Of a DNA stretch of 36,270 nt, positions 7,461-15,561 are shown piece after piece (positions within the stretch are counted from its first letter, which is position 1; each line of letters begins with the position of its first letter). Source of the DNA: Flavobacteriaceae bacterium TMED48 (GTDB taxonomy: Bacteria; Pseudomonadota; Gammaproteobacteria; Pseudomonadales; Porticoccaceae); NCBI GenBank assembly GCA_905181995.1, contig CAJIZO010000077.1, forward strand, positions 1 through 36,270, read 5' to 3'. Both the position numbers and the translations under genes were made by a program. A model generated the notes under the pieces. It ran no database searches. It saw only the letters and a list, made by a program, of their open reading frames with translations, and had not been told where the DNA came from.

Positions 7461-8297
7461 TCACAGCAGGTCGCGGTATTGAGAGTCAAAATTGGCCGCC
7501 ACCTGATTGCGATTAAACTCGCTGACCACGCGCAATAGCTGGCGGCAGGTGATTTGGCCGACCAAACGGCCATCGTCGATAACCGGCCGCCGCCGGCGCC
7601 CTTTGATCAGCATGTCGTTGGCGATGCTGACAATATCCGCATGCAACTGGCAGGCATCCACGGTAGCATTCATGTGTTGCTGCACCTGGTCGCCGTGGGG
7701 GCGATCTCGGTACAGCCCAAAGAGCATCTGCCGGCAGGTGATCTGCCCGATCAGACGATCCCCGTCGAGCACCGGTCTGCGCCTACGGCCCTTGCTGAGC
7801 ATGTCTGTGGCGACCGTTATCATGTCGGCACCCGCGTCGCAGCTCTCGACGTCGGTGGTCATGTGCTCCGACACTCGGCCGACCTCGCGGTGATCGTTGT
7901 AAATCGCCGATAAAATCGCCCGTAGGCAGTCCATTTCAGACAGTACCCCAAGCAAACTTTCGCCTTCATCGACCACGCAAAGCCCGGATACTCGATTGTC
8001 AATAATCGCCTTAATGGCCGTGAACAGGTCGTCGTCGGGATGAATTTTGATCGGGTGGAGCAACATGCAATCGCCGATCACGACGCCCGATGTCGCCTCG
8101 TTGAGCGTCGCCAACGCCGCTTTGAGGCAATCCATTTCAGACAAAACTCCGCGCAGCGCATCGTTGCCATCGATTGCGCAAAGCCCCGATACCCGGTGTT
8201 CAATAATCAGTTCAACGGCCCTATCGAGGCTGTCGTCGATGGAGATTTTTACCGGATTGTGCTGCATATAGTCGCTTAGATCGACGGAACGTAACAT
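7461..8297 (-). CDS. Protein with four CBS motifs (two Bateman modules)
   Basis: A 278-residue cytoplasmic protein built almost entirely of four CBS repeats in two pairs. Repeats 1 and 2 share VSGLC...GVLSEMDCL; repeats 3 and 4 share the stretch KGRRRRPV followed by D and, later, IGQITCRQ or VGQITCRQ. CBS pairs typically bind adenine nucleotides and sense energy charge; no catalytic domain is attached here. I chose the ATG at 8297 because a perfect AGGAGGT lies eight bases upstream; the longer frame to 8345 has no such site. It lies 112 bases downstream of nuoN on the same strand, and I see no strong terminator between them, so it may be read from the nuo operon, its own promoter, or both. 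Confidence 0.85.
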   Translation of the reverse strand: MLRSVDLSDYMQHNPVKISIDDSLDRAVELIIEHRVSGLCAIDGNDALRGVLSEMDCLKAALATLNEATSGVVIGDCMLLHPIKIHPDDDLFTAIKAIIDNRVSGLCVVDEGESLLGVLSEMDCLRAILSAIYNDHREVGRVSEHMTTDVESCDAGADMITVATDMLSKGRRRRPVLDGDRLIGQITCRQMLFGLYRDRPHGDQVQQHMNATVDACQLHADIVSIANDMLIKGRRRRPVIDDGRLVGQITCRQLLRVVSEFNRNQVAANFDSQYRDLL

Positions 8298-8356
8298 CTG
8301 CTGGTACCTCCTATTGGCCGTGCGCTGTATTGCGTCTGCGCGCACTTTATGGATTG

Positions 8357-8366
8357 TTAACGTTAA
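8357..8366. promoter_or_regulatory. Short palindrome upstream of the CBS gene
   Basis: TTAACGTTAA is a perfect 10-bp palindrome about 60 bases upstream of the CBS gene start, in the nuoN-CBS gap. It could be part of an operator; a 10-bp palindrome alone is weak evidence. Confidence 0.2.
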
Positions 8367-8409
8367 TCGCCGCGCACTGTCGTTGTATATCTTGGCGCGC
8401 CGTAGCCGT

Positions 8410-9849
8410 TCAAAACTGACTCGCCAGATCGATGAAAGCTTGCGGCAAGGTGCCTAAACCAAGCACCATCAGCAGCAGTAAAATCGCCAATGGATTGCGC
8501 CAGCCGCGTTGACTCTCGCCTGCTGATGATGTCACTTGGGCGGCGCTGGCCATACTAAAAATGACCCGCAAGTAATAGTAGATACCGATCGCGCTGCCCA
8601 CCACCAGCGTGCCTAACAACCACCAGAGCTGTGCGTCATAGCTTAGTGCAATGACGTAAAATTTAGCGATAAAGCCGGCGGTCAGTGGAATCCCCGCCAG
8701 CGACAGCATCGCCACCGATAGCGTCGCCGCTTGCACCGGGTGGCGCCAAAACAGTCCGCGATAAGCGTCAAGGTCGGTGTCGTCTTCGCCACCGATCATA
8801 TGCACTACCGACAGGGCGGCTAGCGTGGTGACAATATAGGCGGCTAAATAATAGCTCACGGCCGCCCGGCCCAGTGGCGCTAATTGACTGCCCTCGGCCA
8901 ACTGTGGCAAGCTGATCAAGATCACCAACAGATAGCCAATATGAGCGGTAGATGAATACGCCAGCAGGCGCTTGATCTGCGTTTGGCGCAACGCCAGCCA
9001 GTTGCCGATCAACATCGACGCCATCGCCAGCGCGGCGAGCGCGTTGAGCAGCGCCGGGTAGTGATAGAGTTGGCCGTCGATCACAAAGCGCGTCAGCGCG
9101 ATAAACATGGCGCCTTTGGACAGCGTCGCCAAAAAACTGGTGACGGTGGTCGGCGCCCCTTGATAGACGTCGGGCGTCCACATATGAAACGGCGCCAGCG
9201 ATAACTTAAAGCTCACTCCGGCCAGAACCATGGCGCTGCCGGTCATCACCAACACCGGGTTTTGGACGTAGGCAGCACCGACCTTGGCCCCTATTCCTGC
9301 GTAACTGAGGTCGCCGGTGGCGGCATAGACCAGCGCAAAACCAAACAGTAGCATGGCCGACGCGCAGGCCGACAGCACCAGGTATTTGATCGCTGCCTCG
9401 AGCGGTAGGCTGCCGTCTTTGGGGAAGGCGATCATCGCGTACAGCGCGATGCCCATCAGCTCCATACCGAGCAACAACGACGCGATGTGGCAGGCTTGCG
9501 CCAACACCACCGCCCCAAGCGTTGCCAGCAGCAACAGCAGGTAAAATTCCTCTTTGCGGTGCCCCTCGGCGGGAAAGGCATCACGGGCTAGCATCAGGCT
9601 CACCAGCGCGGCAAACACCAATAGAGCGCTGAACCACAGGCCCCAGAGATCAACCTTAAACAGTGGCGTGACCTGCTGCGTAAAGCCGCTGGCGTACTCG
9701 GCGCACCACAGTGTGATCAGTAGACCGACGGCGGTAATCCACCATGCCAGGTGGGGATTGCGCCGAATCGATGTCTGCGTCATCAACACGATGACGGTCA
9801 GCGACAGTGAAAGAATTGGCGCCAGCGCCAAGAATTGTTGCGCGGTCAT
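8410..9849 (-). CDS. nuoN: NADH-quinone oxidoreductase subunit N
   Basis: Antiporter-like, proton-pumping subunit of the complex I membrane arm. The 479-residue protein is hydrophobic throughout (about 14 membrane helices) and has the family signature FHMWTPDVYQGAPTTVTSFL near residues 221-240. The charged residues needed for proton transfer are visible: Glu130 in GMELMG, Lys215 in FKLSLAP and Lys245 in LSKGAMF. The ATG at 9849 overlaps the nuoM stop (ATGA); upstream in-frame residues MDRTGGGT are not needed. It is the last gene of the nuo operon. Confidence 0.96.
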   Translation of the reverse strand: MTAQQFLALAPILSLSLTVIVLMTQTSIRRNPHLAWWITAVGLLITLWCAEYASGFTQQVTPLFKVDLWGLWFSALLVFAALVSLMLARDAFPAEGHRKEEFYLLLLLATLGAVVLAQACHIASLLLGMELMGIALYAMIAFPKDGSLPLEAAIKYLVLSACASAMLLFGFALVYAATGDLSYAGIGAKVGAAYVQNPVLVMTGSAMVLAGVSFKLSLAPFHMWTPDVYQGAPTTVTSFLATLSKGAMFIALTRFVIDGQLYHYPALLNALAALAMASMLIGNWLALRQTQIKRLLAYSSTAHIGYLLVILISLPQLAEGSQLAPLGRAAVSYYLAAYIVTTLAALSVVHMIGGEDDTDLDAYRGLFWRHPVQAATLSVAMLSLAGIPLTAGFIAKFYVIALSYDAQLWWLLGTLVVGSAIGIYYYLRVIFSMASAAQVTSSAGESQRGWRNPLAILLLLMVLGLGTLPQAFIDLASQF

Positions 9850-11363
9850 TGTGCCACCCCCTGTGCGATCCATTCAACGAGTCCCAACACCGACGACTGG
9901 GTGGTGTCGAGTATCGGTTGTGGATACAGCCCGAGGGCTACAAGCGCGACGATCATCGCCGCCATGGTGAACATTTCTCGCGCGCCAAAGTCGTTCAGTT
10001 GCAGATTCTCAAAGCGCGGGTTGGGCTCGCCGTGGAACGCCCGCTGCATCAGCATCAGCGAATACACCGCACCGGTGATCAATCCAAGCGCCGCGATCAC
10101 CGCGATCCAACGATCGACTTGAAAGACCCCCAGCAAGACCAAAAATTCGGCGACAAAATTTCCCAGCCCAGGCAATCCCAGCGAGGCGACCACAAAGAAC
10201 ATAGCCACCGCGCCCATGCGCGGCATGGCCTGCCACAGGCCACCCATCTGCCGCATGTCGCGGCTATGGAGACGTTCCTGCAGCGCCCCGGCGATCATAA
10301 ACAGCGCAGCGGTGCTAAACCCATGGGCGATCATTTGCATCAACGCGCCCTGCAGCGCCAGTTCGTTTAAGGCGTAGACGCCGAGGAGAATAAAGCCCAT
10401 ATGGCTGACGCTGCTGTAGGCGACGAGCCGCTTAAAGTCGGTCTGCGCAAAGGCCAGCACGGCACCGTAGAGGATCCCGGCAACCCCCAAAAAAAGCGCA
10501 ATCGGCGCAAATTCGATGGCGGCTGTGGGGAACAGCGGCACGGCGAAACGAATCAGGCCGTAGGCGCCGGTCTTGAGAAGAATGCCAGCGAGAATCACGC
10601 TGCCGGCGGTTGGCGCTTGAGTGTGGGCGTCGGGCAGCCAGGTGTGAAAGGGAAAGCCCGGTAGTTTGACCACAAAGGCGATAAAAAAGCCGAGCATCAA
10701 CCAGTGCGCGGTGGTCTCGCTCATCGGCGTATGCAACAGGTCGAAATAACTAAAGCTGAAGACGCCGGTCGCCTCGCGGTGCGCAGCCACCAGCCCCAGC
10801 GTTGCCACCAGCATCAGCAGGCCGCTGGCCTGAGTAAAGATGAAAAACTTCATCGCTGCGTAAGCGCGATTTTCATGACCCCAAATGGCGATCATAAAGT
10901 ACATGGGAATCAGCATCACCTCCCAAAATACGAAGAACAACAGCAGATCAACGGCCATAAAGACGCCCAGCACACCGGCCAGCGTCCACAGCAGATTGGC
11001 CTCGAAAAACCCCTGATGCTGATCGACGTCGGTCCATGAGGCGCTGACCGCAACGGCGCCTAAAAACAGCGTCAGCAATACCATCAATAGGCTGATTCCA
11101 TCGAGCGCCATTTCTAGGTTGATGCCAAACGCTGGGATCCAAGGGCTCTTAAAGTGCATCAGCCAGGTGGCTGGGTCGCTTGGGGTCGACGCTTGTAGCC
11201 GCTGCAGGTCGTCCATCGTCGCCATTACAGCGAGCAGGTAACCGAGCGTCAGGGCAATGGTTGCGAGCGCCACCCAGCGCGGCGCGTTGCTGCTCAAACG
11301 CTCAGACAATGCCGCGATAACTCCGCCGACGAGGAGTATCAATACCAGACTGATCATGGCCAT
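9846..11363 (-). CDS. nuoM: NADH-quinone oxidoreductase subunit M
   Basis: Second antiporter-like pump subunit, 505 residues, about 14 membrane helices. Diagnostic stretch: FPFHTWLPDAHTQAPTAGSV near residues 237-255. Glu148 (FWEVMLIP) and Lys233 (VKLPGF) match the essential Glu/Lys pair of the family. The ATG at 11363 shares one base with the nuoL stop (TAATG); an ATG two codons later is an alternative. Its stop overlaps the nuoN start by 4 bases. Confidence 0.97.
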   Translation of the reverse strand: MAMISLVLILLVGGVIAALSERLSSNAPRWVALATIALTLGYLLAVMATMDDLQRLQASTPSDPATWLMHFKSPWIPAFGINLEMALDGISLLMVLLTLFLGAVAVSASWTDVDQHQGFFEANLLWTLAGVLGVFMAVDLLLFFVFWEVMLIPMYFMIAIWGHENRAYAAMKFFIFTQASGLLMLVATLGLVAAHREATGVFSFSYFDLLHTPMSETTAHWLMLGFFIAFVVKLPGFPFHTWLPDAHTQAPTAGSVILAGILLKTGAYGLIRFAVPLFPTAAIEFAPIALFLGVAGILYGAVLAFAQTDFKRLVAYSSVSHMGFILLGVYALNELALQGALMQMIAHGFSTAALFMIAGALQERLHSRDMRQMGGLWQAMPRMGAVAMFFVVASLGLPGLGNFVAEFLVLLGVFQVDRWIAVIAALGLITGAVYSLMLMQRAFHGEPNPRFENLQLNDFGAREMFTMAAMIVALVALGLYPQPILDTTQSSVLGLVEWIAQGVAQ

Positions 11364-13210
11364 TAGAGCGCTCCGGGTGCAATGTTAAACGCGATACCGA
11401 GCAGCGCGATCAAGCCGAACACCATGCTCGCGATGTACCAGCGCATGCGCCCGGACTGGGTGCTGCTGAGCCACTGGTGCAGCGTTTGATTAACATCGAC
11501 GATGGCGCTATAAAAGCGGTCGACCGGTTCGCTCGAGAACAGCGCCGCCAATCGATCGTAGGGGCGCACCAAAAGCCCATCGTAAAGTCGGTCGATGCCC
11601 CAGCCTGAAAACCAAAATTCTCGAAGCGCCTGGCCAGTCACACCCGTAGTCCAGGATGGCGCGCTGAGTTGACGCCCGAGGTAGAGGCCGTAGGCGATGG
11701 CAAGGCCGACCAGCGGCACGCCGATCGAGACAATTTCGACCCAGTGCGCGGGGTGATCGGCACTGGCGGTTGGGAATACCTGTGCCAGCGGCAACGCAAA
11801 ATAGCCACCGACCATCGACAGCGCGCAGAGTATGGTTAGTGGAATGGCCATGGCCCAGCCGATCTCGCGATCGGGCTCGGTCTTGGCGTTGCCGAAAAAC
11901 ACGATAAATACCAGACGAAAGCTATACACCGCGGTCAGCAGCGCACCGAGCAATCCTGCGAGCCACAGCCATGGGCCAATGCTTGCCTGTTGGTAGGCCT
12001 GCAGGAGAATCTGATCCTTGCTAAAAAAGCCGGAGGTCATGGGCAGCGCGGCGAGCGCTGCGGAGCCGATCATAAAGCTCCAAAAAGTCACCGGCATACG
12101 ACTGCGCAGTCCGCCCATTTTGAAGATGTTGTGCTCGTGGTGGAGGCAGTGGATGATCGCGCCCGAACCGAGAAATAACAGCGCTTTAAAAAACGCATGG
12201 GTCATTAGGTGAAAAATGCCCGCCGTCCAGGCGCCGACGCCGAGCGCCAAAAACATGTAGCCGATCTGGCTGATGGTCGAGTAGGCGAGTATGCGCTTGA
12301 TATCCGATTGCATCAGCGCGGTCACGGCCGCCAGCAGCGAGGTCGCGATACCGACGATGGCGACGGTGGTCATGGCGGTGGGCGAGAGCAGAAACAGGCC
12401 GTGGGTGCGGGCGATTAAATAGACCCCGGCGGTGACCATGGTGGCGGCGTGAATTAGTGCGCTAACCGGCGTTGGGCCGGCCATGGCGTCGGGTAGCCAG
12501 GTGTGCAGGGGCAGTTGCGCGGATTTTCCCGCGGCTCCTGCGAGCAGCAGTAAGCAGGCCAGCGTTGGCAGGCTGTCGCCGACCTGCCATTTGGCGTTGG
12601 CGGCGCCGACCATGCTTTGAATATCCAGCGTGCCGAGTTCAGTGAATAGCAATAACAGTCCGAGTGCCATCGCCGTATCGCCGATGCGCGTGACGATGAA
12701 CGCCTTGCGCGCCGCACGGCCGTTGGCTCTGTCGGTATACCAAAAACCCACCAGCAGATAGCTGCATACCCCAACGCCCTCCCAACCGAGGTACAGCAGC
12801 AGTAAATTGTCCGCCAGCACCAGCACCAACATGGCGCAGACAAACATATTTAGATAGGCAAAATAGCGCGCGTAACTGGCGTCTTGGTGCATAAATTCAC
12901 TCGAAAATAAGTGAATTAAAAAGCCTACGCCGGTGATCACCGACATCATCACCAAGGTCAGGCCATCGACGTAAAAGGCCACGCCCGATGTCAGGTTGGC
13001 AACCTTCATCCAGGTCCATAGCGTGATCTCGATGGGTTGCGGATTGGCCATAAACTCCATCGCTAACGCTGCGGTTGCGAGGGCGGCGGCACCGACTGAA
13101 CCGACCCCGAGCAGGGTGATCATCGGGCGCGTCATGCGCGCTCCAAAGATCATCAATAGCAGCGAACTCAGCAGCGGCAGGAGAGGCACTAACCCGATAG
13201 CGTTGCTCAT
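11363..13210 (-). CDS. nuoL: NADH-quinone oxidoreductase subunit L
   Basis: Largest antiporter-like subunit, carrying the distal pump and the long lateral helix; 615 residues, close to the E. coli length. The signature HTWLPDAMAGPTPVSALIHA lies near residues 236-255. Glu144 (GWEGVG), Lys229 (GKSAQLPL) and His254 fall at the positions of the essential E. coli residues. The C-terminal 150 residues contain the amphipathic segment and last anchor helix. It begins just after nuoK and ends in a one-base overlap with nuoM. Confidence 0.97.
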   Translation of the reverse strand: MSNAIGLVPLLPLLSSLLLMIFGARMTRPMITLLGVGSVGAAALATAALAMEFMANPQPIEITLWTWMKVANLTSGVAFYVDGLTLVMMSVITGVGFLIHLFSSEFMHQDASYARYFAYLNMFVCAMLVLVLADNLLLLYLGWEGVGVCSYLLVGFWYTDRANGRAARKAFIVTRIGDTAMALGLLLLFTELGTLDIQSMVGAANAKWQVGDSLPTLACLLLLAGAAGKSAQLPLHTWLPDAMAGPTPVSALIHAATMVTAGVYLIARTHGLFLLSPTAMTTVAIVGIATSLLAAVTALMQSDIKRILAYSTISQIGYMFLALGVGAWTAGIFHLMTHAFFKALLFLGSGAIIHCLHHEHNIFKMGGLRSRMPVTFWSFMIGSAALAALPMTSGFFSKDQILLQAYQQASIGPWLWLAGLLGALLTAVYSFRLVFIVFFGNAKTEPDREIGWAMAIPLTILCALSMVGGYFALPLAQVFPTASADHPAHWVEIVSIGVPLVGLAIAYGLYLGRQLSAPSWTTGVTGQALREFWFSGWGIDRLYDGLLVRPYDRLAALFSSEPVDRFYSAIVDVNQTLHQWLSSTQSGRMRWYIASMVFGLIALLGIAFNIAPGAL

Positions 13211-13212
13211 GC

Positions 13213-13527
13213 TCAGCCCCTCATCCGGTTGGCGTTGTCCATGTCGAGGGTTTTAAAGCGTCGTTGCACCTGCAGCACCAAACCCAGTCCAACCGCCACT
13301 TCCGCGGCGGCAACGCTGAGAATTAGCATAAACATAATCTGCCCATCGGGTTGCCCCCAGTGTGCCCCAGCGGCAATAAACGCAAGCGCCGAGGCATTCA
13401 ACATGACCTCGAGCGACATCAATATAAAGATGATATTGCGGCGCATCATCAATCCCAACATGCCGATGCAAAACAGCAAGGATGAGACCAGTAGCACGTG
13501 GTTGAGCGGCACTGCCAATTCTTGCAT
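13213..13527 (-). CDS. nuoK: NADH-quinone oxidoreductase subunit K
   Basis: Small membrane subunit of 104 residues with three helices. Conserved Glu residues in the second and third helices (SLEVMLNAS and [11 protein letters not shown]) are those needed for proton coupling. The gaps to neighbours are tiny: three bases after nuoJ and two before nuoL. Confidence 0.96.
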   Translation of the reverse strand: MQELAVPLNHVLLVSSLLFCIGMLGLMMRRNIIFILMSLEVMLNASALAFIAAGAHWGQPDGQIMFMLILSVAAAEVAVGLGLVLQVQRRFKTLDMDNANRMRG

Positions 13528-13530
13528 CGC

Positions 13531-14037
13531 CTATCCCTCCCGCTCGAGGGCACGGCGCCCGAGGTGGTAGGACCCGACCAGGCCGGCGAGCAGTAACATC
13601 GATGCCAATTCGACGGCCAGGACGTAGGGGCCAAAGAGCGCCATGCCGACGGTTTTTGCCGATACCACGCCGATTGACGCGGGGCCGGTAATGGTCGACA
13701 TCAGGTACAGTAGCTCGCCGAGCAACACCAGTGACAACGCCGCCGGGCCCGACCAGATACGCGGTTGCAGCCACTGCCGCTCGCGGGCGTCGCCCTCCTC
13801 GCCGAGGTTTAACATCATAATCACAAATACAAATAGCACCATGATGGCGCCGGCATAGATAACGATCTCGAGCGCCGCTGCAAACGGCGCACCGATAATA
13901 AAGAAGATCACCGCCACCGCCAGCAATGAGACGATCAAGTAGATCAATGCATGAATGGCATTGGCGCGGGTCATGGCTAAAATGGTCGCTACCAGCGCGA
14001 CCGCAGAGGCCAGATAAAACAATGTCACTTCAAGCAT
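13531..14037 (-). CDS. nuoJ: NADH-quinone oxidoreductase subunit J
   Basis: Membrane subunit of 168 residues with five helices. The NuoJ stretch YAGAIMVLFVFVIMMLNLGE, which forms the pi-bulge helix near the quinone site, lies near residues 55-75. The ATG at 14037 gives MLEVTLFYLASAVALV. The open frame continues upstream through nuoI in another register, but that part is not membrane-like. Confidence 0.95.
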   Translation of the reverse strand: MLEVTLFYLASAVALVATILAMTRANAIHALIYLIVSLLAVAVIFFIIGAPFAAALEIVIYAGAIMVLFVFVIMMLNLGEEGDARERQWLQPRIWSGPAALSLVLLGELLYLMSTITGPASIGVVSAKTVGMALFGPYVLAVELASMLLLAGLVGSYHLGRRALEREG

Positions 14038-14071
14038 TGGCGGTATCCCTGTCGGTTTTCCTATCGCGCAC

Positions 14072-14587
14072 TTAGGGCAGTAAACTCTTGGTGTCGATGG
14101 GCGGGGTTTCGTTGTGCGCTTCGCCCTTATCCTTGGACGCCGTCTTGAGGCCAGAGACGCGGTAAAAGTTGTAATCTGGGTACTTGCCGACGCCGTTGAT
14201 GAGCAAGTGCTCTTTTTCGTAGACCATGTTCTGTCGGTCGTATTCACACATTTCAAAATCCGGCGTTAATTGAATCGCATAGGTCGGGCAGGCTTCTTCG
14301 CACATACCGCACATGATGCAGCGCGAGAAGTTGATGCGAAAAAACTCCGGGTACCAAGTGCCGTCGTCGCGGGTGTCTTTTTGCAGTGCAATGCAGTCCA
14401 CTGGGCAGACCGCCGCGCACAGGTTGCAGGCGACGCAGCGCTCCTCGCCATCGGGATCGCGGGTTAGCACAATGCGGCCGCGGTAGCGCGGTGCTAAATA
14501 GGGCATCTGCTCCGGGTATTGCACGGTCTCCGACTTGCTAAAGCTGTGTTTAAAGATCTCCCACAGGGTACGCAATTGACTCAACAT
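14072..14587 (-). CDS. nuoI: NADH-quinone oxidoreductase subunit I (two 4Fe-4S clusters)
   Basis: Peripheral-arm ferredoxin-like subunit, 171 residues. Two CxxCxxCxxxC motifs hold clusters N6a and N6b: [12 protein letters not shown] and [12 protein letters not shown]. The start at 14587 overlaps the nuoH stop by one base (TAATG), with GGAGG inside the end of nuoH as the ribosome-binding site. The C terminus after [10 protein letters not shown] is polar. Confidence 0.96.
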   Translation of the reverse strand: MLSQLRTLWEIFKHSFSKSETVQYPEQMPYLAPRYRGRIVLTRDPDGEERCVACNLCAAVCPVDCIALQKDTRDDGTWYPEFFRINFSRCIMCGMCEEACPTYAIQLTPDFEMCEYDRQNMVYEKEHLLINGVGKYPDYNFYRVSGLKTASKDKGEAHNETPPIDTKSLLP

Positions 14588-15561
14588 TAAACCGCCTCCT
14601 CCAGCCATAACAAGATGCCGCCGGTGACCACCAAATTAACCAGCGTGATCGGCAGCATGACTTTCCAGCCCAGCGACATCAGTTGGTCGTATCGCGGTCG
14701 CGGTATCGCCGCCCGCAACAGCACGAAAAAATTGATCACAAAACAAACTTTAATGCCGAACCAGACCAGCGGCGGCAACCAGTGCGCGATCGCTGCGGGG
14801 CCCATCCAGCCGCCAAAAAATAAGGTCACGATCATGCACGAAATCAACATCAGGCCGAGATATTCGCCGAGCATAAACATGGCAAATTTCATGCCGCCAT
14901 ACTCGGTGTGAAAACCCGCGGTCAGTTCGTGTTCGGCCTCCGGTAGATCGAATGGCAAGCGATGGCTCTCGGCGATGCCGGCGACCACAAACACCAGCAG
15001 TCCCAGCGCCTGCGAAAAACAGAACCAGACATCGCGTTGCGCGGCCACGATGTCGACCAAGCTAAAGCTGCCGGACATCATCACTACACCCATTAGCGAT
15101 AGCCCCATAAAGACTTCGTAGCTGACCATCTGCGAGGCCGAGCGCAACCCGCCCAACAGCGCATACTTGTTGTTCGACGCCAAGCCGCCCAACAGCACGC
15201 TGTAGACCGCCAACGAGGTCATGCCGAGAAAGAACAACAGTCCGATATTGACATCGATGATTTGCATGCCGGGCGCGAACGGCACCACGGCAAAGCCCAT
15301 CATCATGGCGACCACAATCGCCGTCGGCGCAAAAATAAACACCATGCGATCGGCAAAGGGTGGTACCCAATCATCTTTTAACAGCAACTTGATCATGTCG
15401 GCGGCGACTTGGCCGATGCCCCAGGGGCCGATGCGGTTGGGGCCGTGGCGATCTTGCCAAAAACCCAGCAGCCTGCGCTCCCACCACGTCAGCACTGCCG
15501 CGCCGGCCACGCCACCGACGAGTATCGCCAACGCCAACAGTATCGGCCCCCAGTCAAACAT
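14587..15561 (-). CDS. nuoH: NADH-quinone oxidoreductase subunit H
   Basis: Membrane subunit that forms the quinone chamber with NuoB and NuoD; 324 residues, eight helices. The quinone-loop signature [20 protein letters not shown] is present, with the conserved acidic residues. Its start overlaps the nuoG end by eight bases, so translation of the two is likely coupled. Confidence 0.96.
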   Translation of the reverse strand: MFDWGPILLALAILVGGVAGAAVLTWWERRLLGFWQDRHGPNRIGPWGIGQVAADMIKLLLKDDWVPPFADRMVFIFAPTAIVVAMMMGFAVVPFAPGMQIIDVNIGLLFFLGMTSLAVYSVLLGGLASNNKYALLGGLRSASQMVSYEVFMGLSLMGVVMMSGSFSLVDIVAAQRDVWFCFSQALGLLVFVVAGIAESHRLPFDLPEAEHELTAGFHTEYGGMKFAMFMLGEYLGLMLISCMIVTLFFGGWMGPAAIAHWLPPLVWFGIKVCFVINFFVLLRAAIPRPRYDQLMSLGWKVMLPITLVNLVVTGGILLWLEEAV

